This document shows, piece by piece, positions 8,293-18,019 of a stretch of DNA of 64,000 nt; within the stretch, counting starts at the first letter, position 1, and every line of letters starts with the position of its first letter. The translations under genes were made by a program, and so were the position numbers. The stretch lies in contig NZ_CP092587.1 of assembly GCF_023920225.1 (NCBI RefSeq), forward strand, positions 1,240,001 to 1,304,000, in the 5' to 3' direction. The notes below the pieces were generated by a model. The model worked only from the letters and a program-made list of their open reading frames with translations, was not told the DNA's origin and ran no database searches. The stretch comes from Vibrio gazogenes (GTDB taxonomy: Bacteria > Pseudomonadota > Gammaproteobacteria > Enterobacterales > Vibrionaceae).

Positions 8293-8907
8293 ATGAGTTC
8301 AACAATGGTACGTCGTGAAATGCCTGAATTTACAATGGATGCCTTTGATGCAAAGACTGGACATTTTACTTCGGTTTCTAATTCTGACTACAAAGGGAAA
8401 TGGGTAGTAGTATGTTTCTATCCTGCTGATTTTACTTTTGTTTGCCCAACTGAAATCGCAGCGATGAATGCTAAGTATGACGAATTTCAGGCGCTGAATA
8501 CGGAGATTCTGGCTGTTTCTGTCGATTCGAAATTCTCTCACAAACGTTTTGTTGAAACAGAGCCATTACTCAAAGGCTTAAAACTTACCATTGGTGCAGA
8601 TTCAAACCAGGAAGTAAGCAGAATGTTTGGCGTTCTGATCGAAGAAGAAGGCGTGGCATTACGCGGACGATTCCTGTTTAACCCCGATGGCATCTGTGTT
8701 GCTCAAGAAGTACAGGCAGATTCAGTGGGACGTAATGTGAATGAATTTTTACGTCAGGTTGAAGCGTGGCAACATGCAACAAAAACGGGAGAGGTTTGCC
8801 CTGCTGGATGGCGTCCCGGTAAAAAAACATTACCGGTAAATACAGATGCAGAACAAATGACAGGTCGTGTTGGCGACTATATTACTATTGAAGAAATTAT
8901 GAGCTGA
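8293..8907 (+). CDS. 2-Cys peroxiredoxin, AhpC type
   Basis: A thiol peroxidase reducing H2O2, organic peroxides and peroxynitrite. The peroxidatic Cys lies in DFTFVCPTE, the resolving Cys in GEVCPAGW, and the decamer-type C-terminus is present. ATG 8293 has AAGGAGA 8 nt upstream and gives a 204-aa protein of normal length. The same frame also opens at ATG 8206 behind an equally good AAAGGAG, which would add 29 hydrophilic residues containing one Cys. No AhpF gene is nearby; the CMD protein at 5298 could be a reductant partner. The second 98-bp repeat follows. Confidence 0.93.
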   Translation: MSSTMVRREMPEFTMDAFDAKTGHFTSVSNSDYKGKWVVVCFYPADFTFVCPTEIAAMNAKYDEFQALNTEILAVSVDSKFSHKRFVETEPLLKGLKLTIGADSNQEVSRMFGVLIEEEGVALRGRFLFNPDGICVAQEVQADSVGRNVNEFLRQVEAWQHATKTGEVCPAGWRPGKKTLPVNTDAEQMTGRVGDYITIEEIMS

Positions 8908-8967
8908 TGACTTCTCAATAATACGACCGAAATGAAGCCGACGAATATTAGCCGGATTGAATATGTC

Positions 8968-9065
8968 ATCATTACCACATTTGTCAGAAGAAACGCCCAA
9001 GGTGAATCACTTTGGGCGTTTTTATATGATGTTCTCTTAAAGAAAATTGATGCTATAAAAAGTCA
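8968..9065 (+). repeat. 98-bp direct repeat, copy 2 (contains a terminator)
   Basis: Partner of the copy at 5084-5182, same orientation, about 3.9 kb apart. Differences are mostly single transitions. It carries the terminator at 8991-9024 and the conserved tail AAAGAAAATTGATGCTATAA. Confidence 0.85.
8991..9024 (+). terminator. Rho-independent terminator after the peroxiredoxin gene
   Basis: Stem AAACGCCCAA / TTGGGCGTTT followed by TTTT. This is the better-preserved copy of the duplicated terminator. Confidence 0.85.
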
Positions 9066-9165
9066 TGGATTTTTAAACAAAAAGACACATAACAACTTCA
9101 TCTTAAAAAATTGATAAATATAGATGCCTCTTATACTATCGGTAGCCTAAACCTGCGTAAAAGGA

Positions 9166-12100
9166 ATGCTTACTGTGTGGTCTTCTCTATTAAGATTTCA
9201 CCTCATCTGGATAAGCTTATTACTGCTTTCCAGCACGCTTCAGGCCGCCGATTTTTATGTCTCTGATATCAGCGAAACCACCCAAGATGACGCACCGGCC
9301 TTAGTGATTCGTTTTACCAGTCCAGTCAATCCGCAAACTGACCTGAGCAAATCAGTTGCTATAACACCAAACCCTACGACCGGTAATATCTGGATCCCGC
9401 AAAATAATGGCCGCCAATGGGTGCTTCCATTTGTTGAACCCAGCACCGAGTACACAATCAAAGTTGATCATCAGCTTCAATCGGTTGGTGGCGTCACTCT
9501 CTCTGAGAAAGACAGCGAAGGTCAGGTTCATCCGTTTGAGCGGACCATCAAAACCCGAAAAATTGTCCCCGGAGCCAATTTCTCAGACAAAGGCAGCTTC
9601 TTGGTTGGCAATATTCAAAACGGTATTCCGGTGACTGTGATTAATCAGAAATCGGTAGACTTAGATGTCTTTCGGGTTCGAGATGACGCTTTAGACCGCT
9701 TTATTCATGAAACGTCCTTCCAAGGCATGAATAATTACTACCGGCTCCAGCGATTAAAAAAATACGCCGATTTAGTCCACACAGCGCGCTATGACAATGA
9801 TGCAAAACCCAATCAGCGTAAGACTTACAATTTAAATTTAGACCCGGTCTTAGACAAAGATTCTCCCGGGATTTATATCGCGGTCATCCGCAAAGCAGGT
9901 GACTATGACTATGCCTATGACACGGCAGTTTTTACGATTACTGACATCGGTCTGCATGTCAGAAAGTACCAAGATTCTTTAGTGGTTTACAGCCATTCCA
10001 TTGCGACTGCAAAGCCGATGGGCAATGTTGATTTACGTTTTTTGTGGCCAAAGACCAAGAAACAAGCCGCGCACGACCAAACTGGCAAAACGGCCCTTGA
10101 CGGCAGCTATCAGTTGGCGACCAATGACTTGCCCAAAGTGGTGGTTGCGCGTCATGGCGACAGTATTTCCTTTCTTAAATTAGACCAAGGTGAGTTGGAT
10201 CTCTCTGCCTACCCCAATGTGCCGAGCCTGCATCGTCAATATCAGATGTTTATGTATGGGCCTCGTGATTTGTATCGCCCCGGTGAAGCCGTCTCGATCA
10301 ATCTACTCCTCCGCGACTTTGACGGTCAAAAAGTCGCCGGATTGCCACTCACAGCCAAGCTCTATGATGCCCGTGGTGAACGTAAGAAACAGTTCACGTG
10401 GCAACCCGAAAGCACCAATCTATATCGAACTGGCTTCCAGTTAGATGACAATGCTCCGACAGGGAAGTGGCGTCTTGAGGTCAGCATTAACGATGACTAT
10501 GTCAATACGTATTGGTTCCAAGTCGAAGATTTTTTGCCGGAAACGCTGACGCTTTCCTTTTACGATGGTGTGCCGAATCAAACGCATTATGCGCCCGTCA
10601 GCGGTAGTTTTGAGGTGCCGATACAAGCGGATTATCTCTATGGTGCGCCTGCGGCAGGCAATCATGCCGATGCTGTGATTATGGTTTCGCCTGCCACGTC
10701 ACCATTTCCGGCACTCAAGGACTTTTACTTTGGGCATGCCAAAGAAAAAATCAGCCATCGAACGTTAAAAACACCGGCAATTCAGTTGGACCAGACAGGG
10801 AAAGGTGCCATCTCAGTGCCTGCGAATTGGTCTAATATTTCCGTGCCATTGCAATACCTTGTCAGTGCCAGTGTTTATGAAAGTGGCGGCCGCCCGGTGA
10901 CTCGCAATCAACAGGTTATCCAGTTGCCGGACTACGACAAACTGGTTGGGGTTCAACCGTTATTTAAAGGCCGACCTGCATCCGATGCTACGGTGCAATT
11001 TAAGCTGTTAAGTGTCAATCAACAAGGAAAGCCCGTTTCCGACCAACTCAATGTTCGCATGTCTCGCAAGTATCGAGAGTACTTCTGGGAGTATAACGAG
11101 TCCCGCGGTTGGTACTGGAATTATAAAAGCCATATTTACGCCGTCGGCAGCGAAAAAGTTGACGTTAAGGGGGATTCGGTCACGGTCGATTTTCCTGTGC
11201 AATGGGGGACTTATATTTTAGAAGTCGCTTCTGCCTCGGGTGCCAAGACGACGTTTGAGTTTGAGACCGAGTGGAGTTGGGGCAACCCAAATAGCAGCAA
11301 TATAAAACCTGACATGTTGCAAATGGCCTTAGATAAAGACCACTATGAGCCGGGCGACAGCGCGAAACTTCGTTTGACGAGTCCCATCACAGGCGATGGC
11401 ATTATCAATGTGGAATCGACCAATGGCGTGCAATACAGCCTGCATCAACCGATCCAGAAAGGCGACAATGAAGTCAGTATTGATATTCAAAGGGATTGGA
11501 ACCGACACGATTTATATGTCACGGCAATGGTGTTAACCCCTGCCGACCAAGTGACGGAAGTCGCACCGAAACGTGCATTGGGCATCACGCATTTATCGAT
11601 CATCCGTCCGGATGCCATTGCAGCCGTTGAACTGACCACAAAGGATAAAACGCAACCCAACAAAGCGGTTAATGCGCATATCCATGTCACGAATTTATCC
11701 AAACTCGGTGATCAACAGCTGTATGCAACTGTCGCGCTTGTTGATAAAGGCGTGTTGAATATTACACGTTATCAACCCCCTCGACCTGAGCAGTACTTCT
11801 ATGCACCGCGCCGATTCGAATCAGAATATTTCGATATATACGGCAAGATAATCAATAACTTAGGGTATGACATGATCCGCCAGAAATTTGGGGGAGATGC
11901 GTTTGATGAGTCGGATGCAGCACTCAGCCGGGGCGGCAAAAAACCGAAATCCGATGTGCAAATTGTGTCGTTCCTGAGTGAGCCTGTCACTGTGGTGAAT
12001 GGTGAAGCCGATGTTAGCTTTGAATTGCCAAGTTTTAACGGCAAGTTGGAATGGATGGTTGTGGTCTATGGCGACCACAGTTACGGAAGTGCCCACAAAG

Positions 12101-14067
12101 AGATGATAGTTGCGGACAAGCTGGTCTCTCAAATTGCCATGCCTCGCTTCCTTGCCATGGGTGATAACAGCCAAGTGAGTATCGATCTGCATAATCTCTC
12201 CGATACCGACCAAACACTTGAGGTTCGTGTCGAAGTTGCGGGGGCTGTTACCAGCGCAGGTTTACAGCAGACGTTAGCGCTTGCCGATAAAGAAAAAACA
12301 GTCCTCACGATTCCTATTTCAGGCGCAGATATTGAAGGCCAAGGCGTCATTAAACTGAATGCCAGCAATGGTGATGACATCAATATCACACGCACATGGC
12401 GACTGGGTGTCCGGAGCCCTTATCCTTGGGCAACCCATCAATTACGGGCAACGATTGAACCCGGTGCACAGTGGCAGCCGGATGTTGATCTCAGTGAATT
12501 GCGAGACAATAGTGTTCAAGCCATGTTGACGATTTCTAATCGTCCCGCGATCAACTTCAGAAGCCAATTCAACAACCTATTGCAATACCCTTATGGTTGT
12601 TTAGAGCAAACGACCAGTTCAACCTATCCTTGGCTGTTACTCGACAAAGCGATGGTCAAAAAGTTTGATTTGAATAGCAGTATTGAACAACAGTTTAAGC
12701 AGCCGTTTAGCGAAGCGTTCCGTCAAAAACAAATCCAGAAAGGGATTGAAAAGCTCAAGGCGAAACAGCTCAGTCAGGGTGGTTTTGGTTATTGGGACGC
12801 CAGTAGCTGGGAGTCTCGCTGGGGAACGGTTTACGCGACGGAGTTGTTCATCGATGCACGGAAACAAGGGATTGCCATTGATGATGATATGTTGAAGCGC
12901 GCGATCAAACGGTTGACCTTCTTTGTTAACAATGATCCTAAAAGCGAGATGTGGAGCGAAAGCCCGGACTACTATCAATTCTCTTATCGCGCTTACGCTG
13001 CCTTTGTCTTGGCAAAAGCCGATGCCATTAGCTTAGGTTTTGTACGTCGGCTCTACAGTCAGGCGATGACCAATTACGAAGGTGAGGGGGATTCCAAACC
13101 AATCCAGCTCGATCAGTCTGGTCTTGCCTGGATGCATTTAGCGGGCGCATTGCAGCAGTTAAATGACACCGCCAGAGCCCAAAAGGCACTTGAACTGGCC
13201 CTCAAGATTGATCGTAAACCGAATGCATATTACCGGGATTATGGCTCTATTGTGCGCGATCAGGCGTTAAGCCTTGCTGTCGCCTTGGAACTCGGACTGG
13301 ATGATGGCACGCTAGCGGATAAAATGATCAATAGCCTGCACAACAAGCGTTGGTTCAGTACCCAAGAGCGGATTGCCCTGTTAAAAGTCGCTCGCCAATA
13401 TGCGAACAAAACCAGTCGCTGGGATGCCACTATCCAGTTACCATCGAGTGAACAGTCGCTGGTGAAAACACAGGCATTCAATGCGGTGTTTGATGCAGAC
13501 AAGTTGCGTCAGCTCAAAGGTATCACTGCACACGACCAGAAGTTGTATGCCAGCCTGCAATATCAAGGGGCCCCAAGCGACATTCCGCAACCGTATAGTG
13601 AAGGGGTACGCATTCGCCGGCAGTATTACGACCTCGCAGGACAGCCAACCACACCAACGACGCTCACCAGTGGCGATTTGGTTATTGTGGAATTAAGTCT
13701 TGCGACCGTTGATGATGACATCCGTATTCCGGATGCTTTAGTGGTTGACCTTTTGCCAGCCGGTTTGGCGTTAGAAAACCAAAACCTAAGCAATGCCAGT
13801 GTCGATTTGGATAGCATTATGATTGACGAGAAACCGTTGGGTAGCTACTTCCGTGAAAATCACGTGCAGTATCAAGCGTATCGGGATGATCGTTTTGTAG
13901 CCTCTGTCAGCCTGAATCATCGTGCTGTGAAGAAGCTGTATTATCTGGCGCGAGCGGTCACACCGGGGACTTACCAAGTTGCGCCGCCGTTTGTCGAAGA
14001 TATGTATCGTCCTCATTATCGTGCTGTCGGTTCGTCGATCAAGACGCTGCAAATACAGCCTCGCTAA
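9166..14067 (+). CDS. Bacterial alpha-2-macroglobulin family protein (YfhM-like)
   Basis: A 1633-aa periplasmic protease-trapping protein. The signal peptide is a hydrophobic stretch ending SSTLQAADF. Several MG beta-sandwich domains follow, with the MG1-type opening and YMYGPRDLYRPGEAV marking later ones. The thioester motif CLEQ lies in YPYGCLEQTTSS (Cys about residue 1145), and an alpha/alpha toroid and receptor-like C-terminal domain follow. Unlike E. coli YfhM no lipobox Cys is seen. AAAAGGA lies only 1 nt before ATG 9166, so GTG 9175 (9-10 nt spacing) may be the true start. It overlaps pbpC by 1 nt, the standard pairing, in which the trap is thought to protect the cell when PBP1C repairs breached peptidoglycan. 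Confidence 0.95.
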   Translation: MLTVWSSLLRFHLIWISLLLLSSTLQAADFYVSDISETTQDDAPALVIRFTSPVNPQTDLSKSVAITPNPTTGNIWIPQNNGRQWVLPFVEPSTEYTIKVDHQLQSVGGVTLSEKDSEGQVHPFERTIKTRKIVPGANFSDKGSFLVGNIQNGIPVTVINQKSVDLDVFRVRDDALDRFIHETSFQGMNNYYRLQRLKKYADLVHTARYDNDAKPNQRKTYNLNLDPVLDKDSPGIYIAVIRKAGDYDYAYDTAVFTITDIGLHVRKYQDSLVVYSHSIATAKPMGNVDLRFLWPKTKKQAAHDQTGKTALDGSYQLATNDLPKVVVARHGDSISFLKLDQGELDLSAYPNVPSLHRQYQMFMYGPRDLYRPGEAVSINLLLRDFDGQKVAGLPLTAKLYDARGERKKQFTWQPESTNLYRTGFQLDDNAPTGKWRLEVSINDDYVNTYWFQVEDFLPETLTLSFYDGVPNQTHYAPVSGSFEVPIQADYLYGAPAAGNHADAVIMVSPATSPFPALKDFYFGHAKEKISHRTLKTPAIQLDQTGKGAISVPANWSNISVPLQYLVSASVYESGGRPVTRNQQVIQLPDYDKLVGVQPLFKGRPASDATVQFKLLSVNQQGKPVSDQLNVRMSRKYREYFWEYNESRGWYWNYKSHIYAVGSEKVDVKGDSVTVDFPVQWGTYILEVASASGAKTTFEFETEWSWGNPNSSNIKPDMLQMALDKDHYEPGDSAKLRLTSPITGDGIINVESTNGVQYSLHQPIQKGDNEVSIDIQRDWNRHDLYVTAMVLTPADQVTEVAPKRALGITHLSIIRPDAIAAVELTTKDKTQPNKAVNAHIHVTNLSKLGDQQLYATVALVDKGVLNITRYQPPRPEQYFYAPRRFESEYFDIYGKIINNLGYDMIRQKFGGDAFDESDAALSRGGKKPKSDVQIVSFLSEPVTVVNGEADVSFELPSFNGKLEWMVVVYGDHSYGSAHKEMIVADKLVSQIAMPRFLAMGDNSQVSIDLHNLSDTDQTLEVRVEVAGAVTSAGLQQTLALADKEKTVLTIPISGADIEGQGVIKLNASNGDDINITRTWRLGVRSPYPWATHQLRATIEPGAQWQPDVDLSELRDNSVQAMLTISNRPAINFRSQFNNLLQYPYGCLEQTTSSTYPWLLLDKAMVKKFDLNSSIEQQFKQPFSEAFRQKQIQKGIEKLKAKQLSQGGFGYWDASSWESRWGTVYATELFIDARKQGIAIDDDMLKRAIKRLTFFVNNDPKSEMWSESPDYYQFSYRAYAAFVLAKADAISLGFVRRLYSQAMTNYEGEGDSKPIQLDQSGLAWMHLAGALQQLNDTARAQKALELALKIDRKPNAYYRDYGSIVRDQALSLAVALELGLDDGTLADKMINSLHNKRWFSTQERIALLKVARQYANKTSRWDATIQLPSSEQSLVKTQAFNAVFDADKLRQLKGITAHDQKLYASLQYQGAPSDIPQPYSEGVRIRRQYYDLAGQPTTPTTLTSGDLVIVELSLATVDDDIRIPDALVVDLLPAGLALENQNLSNASVDLDSIMIDEKPLGSYFRENHVQYQAYRDDRFVASVSLNHRAVKKLYYLARAVTPGTYQVAPPFVEDMYRPHYRAVGSSIKTLQIQPR

Positions 14068-16364
14068 TGACTATCTTGAATAAACAACCCCGGTTATGGG
14101 CTGCTTTGCCTATAACCGGGATATTATTATTTTTATCTTTCTTATTATACGACTGGATCGTACCGGTCGATTTAGCGTCCCGCTCTTTGAGTCAAACGGT
14201 TCTCGCTGAGGATGGTTCTATTTTACGGAACTTTGCCGATGAAAACGGCGTCTGGCGCTTTCCTGTGACATTAAATGACGTCTCCCCCAACTATCTCACC
14301 GCGCTGATCACCTACGAAGACCAATATTTTTACGACCATCCGGGTATCAATGTCTTTGCGCTCATGCGTGCCGCGTGGCAATGGATAAGCACAGGACAAA
14401 TTGTGTCCGGTGGTTCAACGCTAACCATGCAAGTAGCTCGCATCCGCTATCCTGAACCCAGAACGGTATGGGGAAAGTTCAAGGAAATCATCCGCGCGCT
14501 GCAATTGGAATGGCATTTTAGTAAAGCCGATATCCTCACTTATTATCTGAATCATGCCCCTTTTGGTGGCACTTATGAAGGCGTTCAAGCTGCCTCTTTA
14601 GGTTATTTTGGTCATTCGGTGAAGCAGTTGACGGACGCCCAAGCCGCCTTGTTGGCGGTTTTGCCACAAGCCCCCAGTTATTACCGGCCGGACAGACATC
14701 GCGCACGTGCCCGACAAGCGCGGGACAAATTAATGCATCGTTTGGTCACGCAACATGCATGGTCGCAAGAAAGGTTAGACGATGCGTTAATCGAAGGCAT
14801 TACGAACGCGACCAAAGCGGGCTATCAATCTGCGCCTTTACTCGCCCGCAGACTCGTCACACACAGCCAAGAGCCTCAGATTCAAACCTTTATTCATGCG
14901 CAGTGGCAGACTCAGGTCAGCAACTTGCTCAGAAATTATGTTCATGGCATTGGACAGAACGTCTCCGCAGCGGCCTTGGTGGTCGAGAATAAGACGGGTC
15001 AGGTCAAAGTCTATGCCGGATCAGCCGACTTCAATGACAGCCGCCGTTTTGCTTATGTGGATATGGTGCAAGCCACTCGCTCACCGGGCTCAACCCTCAA
15101 GCCTTTTGTTTACGGCATGGCGTTGGATGAAGGCTTGATACACAGTGAAAGCTTATTAATGGATGTGCCCCTTAAATTTGGAGACTATCAACCCGACAAT
15201 TTCAACGGTGGGTTTAGCGGCCCCGTATCGGTATCACATGCCTTGCAGCAGAGTTTGAATGTCCCAGCGGTTCAGGTGTTGGAGCAGTTAAAGCCGATTT
15301 ATTTTTTCTTAAAGATGAAAAAAGCAGGCATAGCATTAGAACTACCGACGGGGGCAAAGCCTAACCTAGCCATTGCGCTCGGTGGTGTGGGGGCCGATTT
15401 AGAAGACTTAGTCTCCGCATACACCAGTCTGGGGAATCAAGGACAAGCGCAGCATCTTCGCTTTAGCACGACAGACAAACCAACACAGCAACCCCTTTTA
15501 AGTGACGGCGCTGCTTGGGTGATCCGAAAGATACTGTTAGATAAGCCGAACGCAGTGGCAGGCTTGGCGGTAAAGACCGGCACCAGTTATGGCTTCCGGG
15601 ATGCTTGGGCCATCGGGGTTAGCCAGCATTACACTATCGGGGTATGGATTGGCAGACCCGATGGCGTGCCGATGCCCGGCCATTACGGGCAAGTCACCGC
15701 TGTACCGTTAATCAATACGATTTATCAACGTCTCAATGACCAACGTCCGGTTCCTTTGATGCCTGACAGCGTCTCTCAAGTCGACATCTGTTGGCCTCAG
15801 GGGGACATGGTTAAATCAGGCTGTGAGGAGCGCCATCACGCTTATATTGTTGACGGCACGATCCCGAAGACTTGGTACAATATCGCTGAGCGGCAACAGC
15901 CATTCGATCAATCCGAATTTAATTTCTGGCAAGCGAATGACTCCAAGTTACGCGTCAATATTCGCTGTCAGATCAAGGCACAGCGTCATAAGGTGACGGT
16001 TTGGCCGGCACCGTTAGACCATTGGCTGAAGCCCGAACAACGCAGAGCTGCCCGCATTCCAAGCTGGGATCCGAGATGCCAGTTGACAGGCAATATTATT
16101 CGTCAATCTGCCGTGCATATCCATGGGCTCGCGAATCAGGATGCGTTCCAGTTACCACAACGACAAAGCCAAGAGATCACAATCTCAGCCGAGGGTGGTG
16201 AAGCCCCTTATTACTGGCTTTTAAACGGTGTTTTATTATCGAATCAGCAAAGCAAGATCACATTGAAAGACTTAAATACCGGCAATTATCAACTCACGTT
16301 AATCGACCAGGCTGGCTCAAAAGACCAAGTTGAGTTTTCGGTGCTGCGCTACTCATCTGAGTGA
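14067..16364 (+). CDS. pbpC: Penicillin-binding protein 1C
   Basis: A 765-aa bifunctional peptidoglycan synthase anchored by one N-terminal membrane segment. The GT51 transglycosylase domain has EDQYFYDHPGIN and GGSTLTMQVAR. The transpeptidase domain has SPGSTLKPF (S-x-x-K), SLN (S-x-N) and VKTGTSYGFRDAW (K-T-G). A C-terminal BiPBP_C beta domain follows (about 680-765). Its start overlaps the macroglobulin stop (TAATGA), implying translational coupling. No clear terminator is visible after it. Confidence 0.95.
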   Translation: MTILNKQPRLWAALPITGILLFLSFLLYDWIVPVDLASRSLSQTVLAEDGSILRNFADENGVWRFPVTLNDVSPNYLTALITYEDQYFYDHPGINVFALMRAAWQWISTGQIVSGGSTLTMQVARIRYPEPRTVWGKFKEIIRALQLEWHFSKADILTYYLNHAPFGGTYEGVQAASLGYFGHSVKQLTDAQAALLAVLPQAPSYYRPDRHRARARQARDKLMHRLVTQHAWSQERLDDALIEGITNATKAGYQSAPLLARRLVTHSQEPQIQTFIHAQWQTQVSNLLRNYVHGIGQNVSAAALVVENKTGQVKVYAGSADFNDSRRFAYVDMVQATRSPGSTLKPFVYGMALDEGLIHSESLLMDVPLKFGDYQPDNFNGGFSGPVSVSHALQQSLNVPAVQVLEQLKPIYFFLKMKKAGIALELPTGAKPNLAIALGGVGADLEDLVSAYTSLGNQGQAQHLRFSTTDKPTQQPLLSDGAAWVIRKILLDKPNAVAGLAVKTGTSYGFRDAWAIGVSQHYTIGVWIGRPDGVPMPGHYGQVTAVPLINTIYQRLNDQRPVPLMPDSVSQVDICWPQGDMVKSGCEERHHAYIVDGTIPKTWYNIAERQQPFDQSEFNFWQANDSKLRVNIRCQIKAQRHKVTVWPAPLDHWLKPEQRRAARIPSWDPRCQLTGNIIRQSAVHIHGLANQDAFQLPQRQSQEITISAEGGEAPYYWLLNGVLLSNQQSKITLKDLNTGNYQLTLIDQAGSKDQVEFSVLRYSSE

Positions 16365-16585
16365 AAGCATGCTTTACTCGATGCAGTTTCACGATAACCA
16401 ACCGACAAAGCTTGATGATGACAGACATTTCAGTCATACATATTTGACGGTAATGGTGTGGGAGATGACTCGATATTTTTTAATCAAGTATGAAAAAAAT
16501 CATACTTTTGGAACGAAAAACAGTAAATTAATGGCATATAAATCAATTCATGCCTCAATGCGTGAGCCTCAGGAATACATCCGAT

Positions 16586-16807
16586 ATGAATCAAGAGCAA
16601 CCCAATAATCCGTTGCACGGTCTGACTTTAGAAAAGATCCTCGTACGTTTACAAGCGCACTATGGTTGGGAAGGATTAGATGCAAAAATTCAAATTAACT
16701 GTTTCTACAATAACCCATCAATCAAGTCGTCATTGAAATTTTTGCGTAGAACGCAGTGGGCAAGAGAAAAGGTTGAAGCTTTGTATGTCGAGACCTTTTG
16801 CCAATAA
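16586..16807 (+). CDS. VF530 family DNA-binding protein (DUF2132)
   Basis: A 73-aa small alpha-helical protein. [25 protein letters not shown] and [25 protein letters not shown] are the hallmark of the VF530 family, first structurally described from Aliivibrio fischeri. The role is unknown; DNA binding is the family label. The family start MNQEQ at 16586 is used; the frame opens 12 codons earlier. It has its own spacer of about 220 bp from pbpC. Confidence 0.88.
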   Translation: MNQEQPNNPLHGLTLEKILVRLQAHYGWEGLDAKIQINCFYNNPSIKSSLKFLRRTQWAREKVEALYVETFCQ

Positions 16808-16924
16808 GAAAACGTCCTGAGCGATAAATGCTGCCCAGAGGGTTCATCTGAACAAAATTCAACCATGAAAGATCAACAACCCCTAAACATGAAATGAGTT
16901 TTTAACAAACGGAGGCGTCAGTTA

Positions 16925-17551
16925 ATGGAATTACATACAATCTTACTATTCGTAGTTGCATGTTTATCAATCAATTTAATACCGGGACCGGATGTCATTT
17001 ATATCGTGTCCAACACCATGAAAGGTAAAATGGTTGGGGGAATGAAAGCGGCACTGGGTTTAGGTGTTGGCTATTTTGTGCATACGTTCGCTGCGGTTTT
17101 CGGTTTGTCAGCCATTATCATGAGTTCGGCACTGGCATTCAGCATCATTAAGTGGCTGGGGGCTATCTATCTGCTGTATTTGGGATTTTGCTCTCTCAGA
17201 GCGATGTGGCGGGGCGGTTCGGTATTCACTGCAGCATCACATGTTCAGGCTCACGGGAACGTCTTTAAGCAAGGTATCATTGTCAGTGTACTCAATCCGA
17301 AAGTGGCGTTGTTTTTCTTGTCTTTTCTGCCGCAGTTTATTGATACCTCTGCAAACTCAGCCAATATGCAATTATTCATCTTGGGATTGTGTTTTAGTGG
17401 ATTGGCGACATTGTGCAATATGATTTATGCGTTTGTCGGTAGTTGGTTACTGAAAAGTGCCAAAGCCAACCGTTATTCACGGATCATTGAGGGATTTTCC
17501 GGCGCTTTGCTGATTGGTTTGGCAGGAAAAATCGTATTCAGTAAACAGTAA
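16925..17551 (+). CDS. LysE/RhtB family amino-acid exporter
   Basis: A 208-aa inner-membrane protein with six hydrophobic segments. The diagnostic N-terminal LSINLIPGPDVIYIVSNTM (N-x-x-P-G-P-D) and the mid-protein GIIVSVLNPKVALFFLSFLPQF are present. The family exports amino acids or homoserine lactones, but the substrate cannot be read from sequence. GGAGG lies 10 nt before the ATG. It begins a run of six small same-strand genes. Confidence 0.9.
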   Translation: MELHTILLFVVACLSINLIPGPDVIYIVSNTMKGKMVGGMKAALGLGVGYFVHTFAAVFGLSAIIMSSALAFSIIKWLGAIYLLYLGFCSLRAMWRGGSVFTAASHVQAHGNVFKQGIIVSVLNPKVALFFLSFLPQFIDTSANSANMQLFILGLCFSGLATLCNMIYAFVGSWLLKSAKANRYSRIIEGFSGALLIGLAGKIVFSKQ

Positions 17552-17589
17552 AGTTGGGCGGATAAGCAGAACGAAACAATGGAGTCAAA

Positions 17590-17955
17590 ATGAATTTTAG
17601 TGCGATCAATTTTAAAGATAAATTCTCGAAATTTTCTGAACACTGGTCTCCGCGTGTTGTGGCGGAAATGAACGATTATCAATTTAAGTTAGTCAAGGTT
17701 GAAGGTGAGTTTGTTTGGCATGATCACCCGGATACCGATGAAGTCTTTATCGTATTGGACGGTATCCTGAATATCGAATTCCGGGAGGGTGTCGTGACCT
17801 TAAATCCAGGAGAAATGTTTGTTATTCCGAAAGGTGTCGAGCATCGGCCTGTTGCAGAAAGCGAATGCAAGATCATGATTGTTGAGCCTAAAGGCGTAGT
17901 GAATACCGGTGATTCAGAGAGTGAGTTGACAGCTGAAAATGATGTTTGGGTGTAA
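17590..17955 (+). CDS. Cupin domain-containing protein
   Basis: A 121-aa single cupin. Motif 1 is [18 protein letters not shown] (two His and Glu metal ligands), motif 2 is [19 protein letters not shown] (His). The start is behind GGAG with 6-nt spacing. Its function is unknown. It lies 38 bp after the LysE gene, so cotranscription is likely. Confidence 0.87.
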   Translation: MNFSAINFKDKFSKFSEHWSPRVVAEMNDYQFKLVKVEGEFVWHDHPDTDEVFIVLDGILNIEFREGVVTLNPGEMFVIPKGVEHRPVAESECKIMIVEPKGVVNTGDSESELTAENDVWV

Positions 17956-18019
17956 TTGCATACGAACGAGTCAATGATGTTGAGTGTTACCTGTTTATTG
18001 GGTTTATATTTAAGGAAAA

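Noticed and set aside
8932..9114. 60-codon frame over the second 98-bp repeat
   Set aside because: It runs through a terminator hairpin, and the equivalent frame is not kept in the first copy of the repeat.
16330..16608. 92-codon frame between pbpC and the VF530 gene
   Set aside because: It overlaps pbpC and the VF530 gene in another frame, lacks motifs and has no ribosome site; the spacer reads as promoter DNA.
16898..16918. Possible attC (VCR) start, TAACAAACG
   Set aside because: No complementary far end or imperfect long palindrome follows within 150 bp; only the 9-bp string fits.
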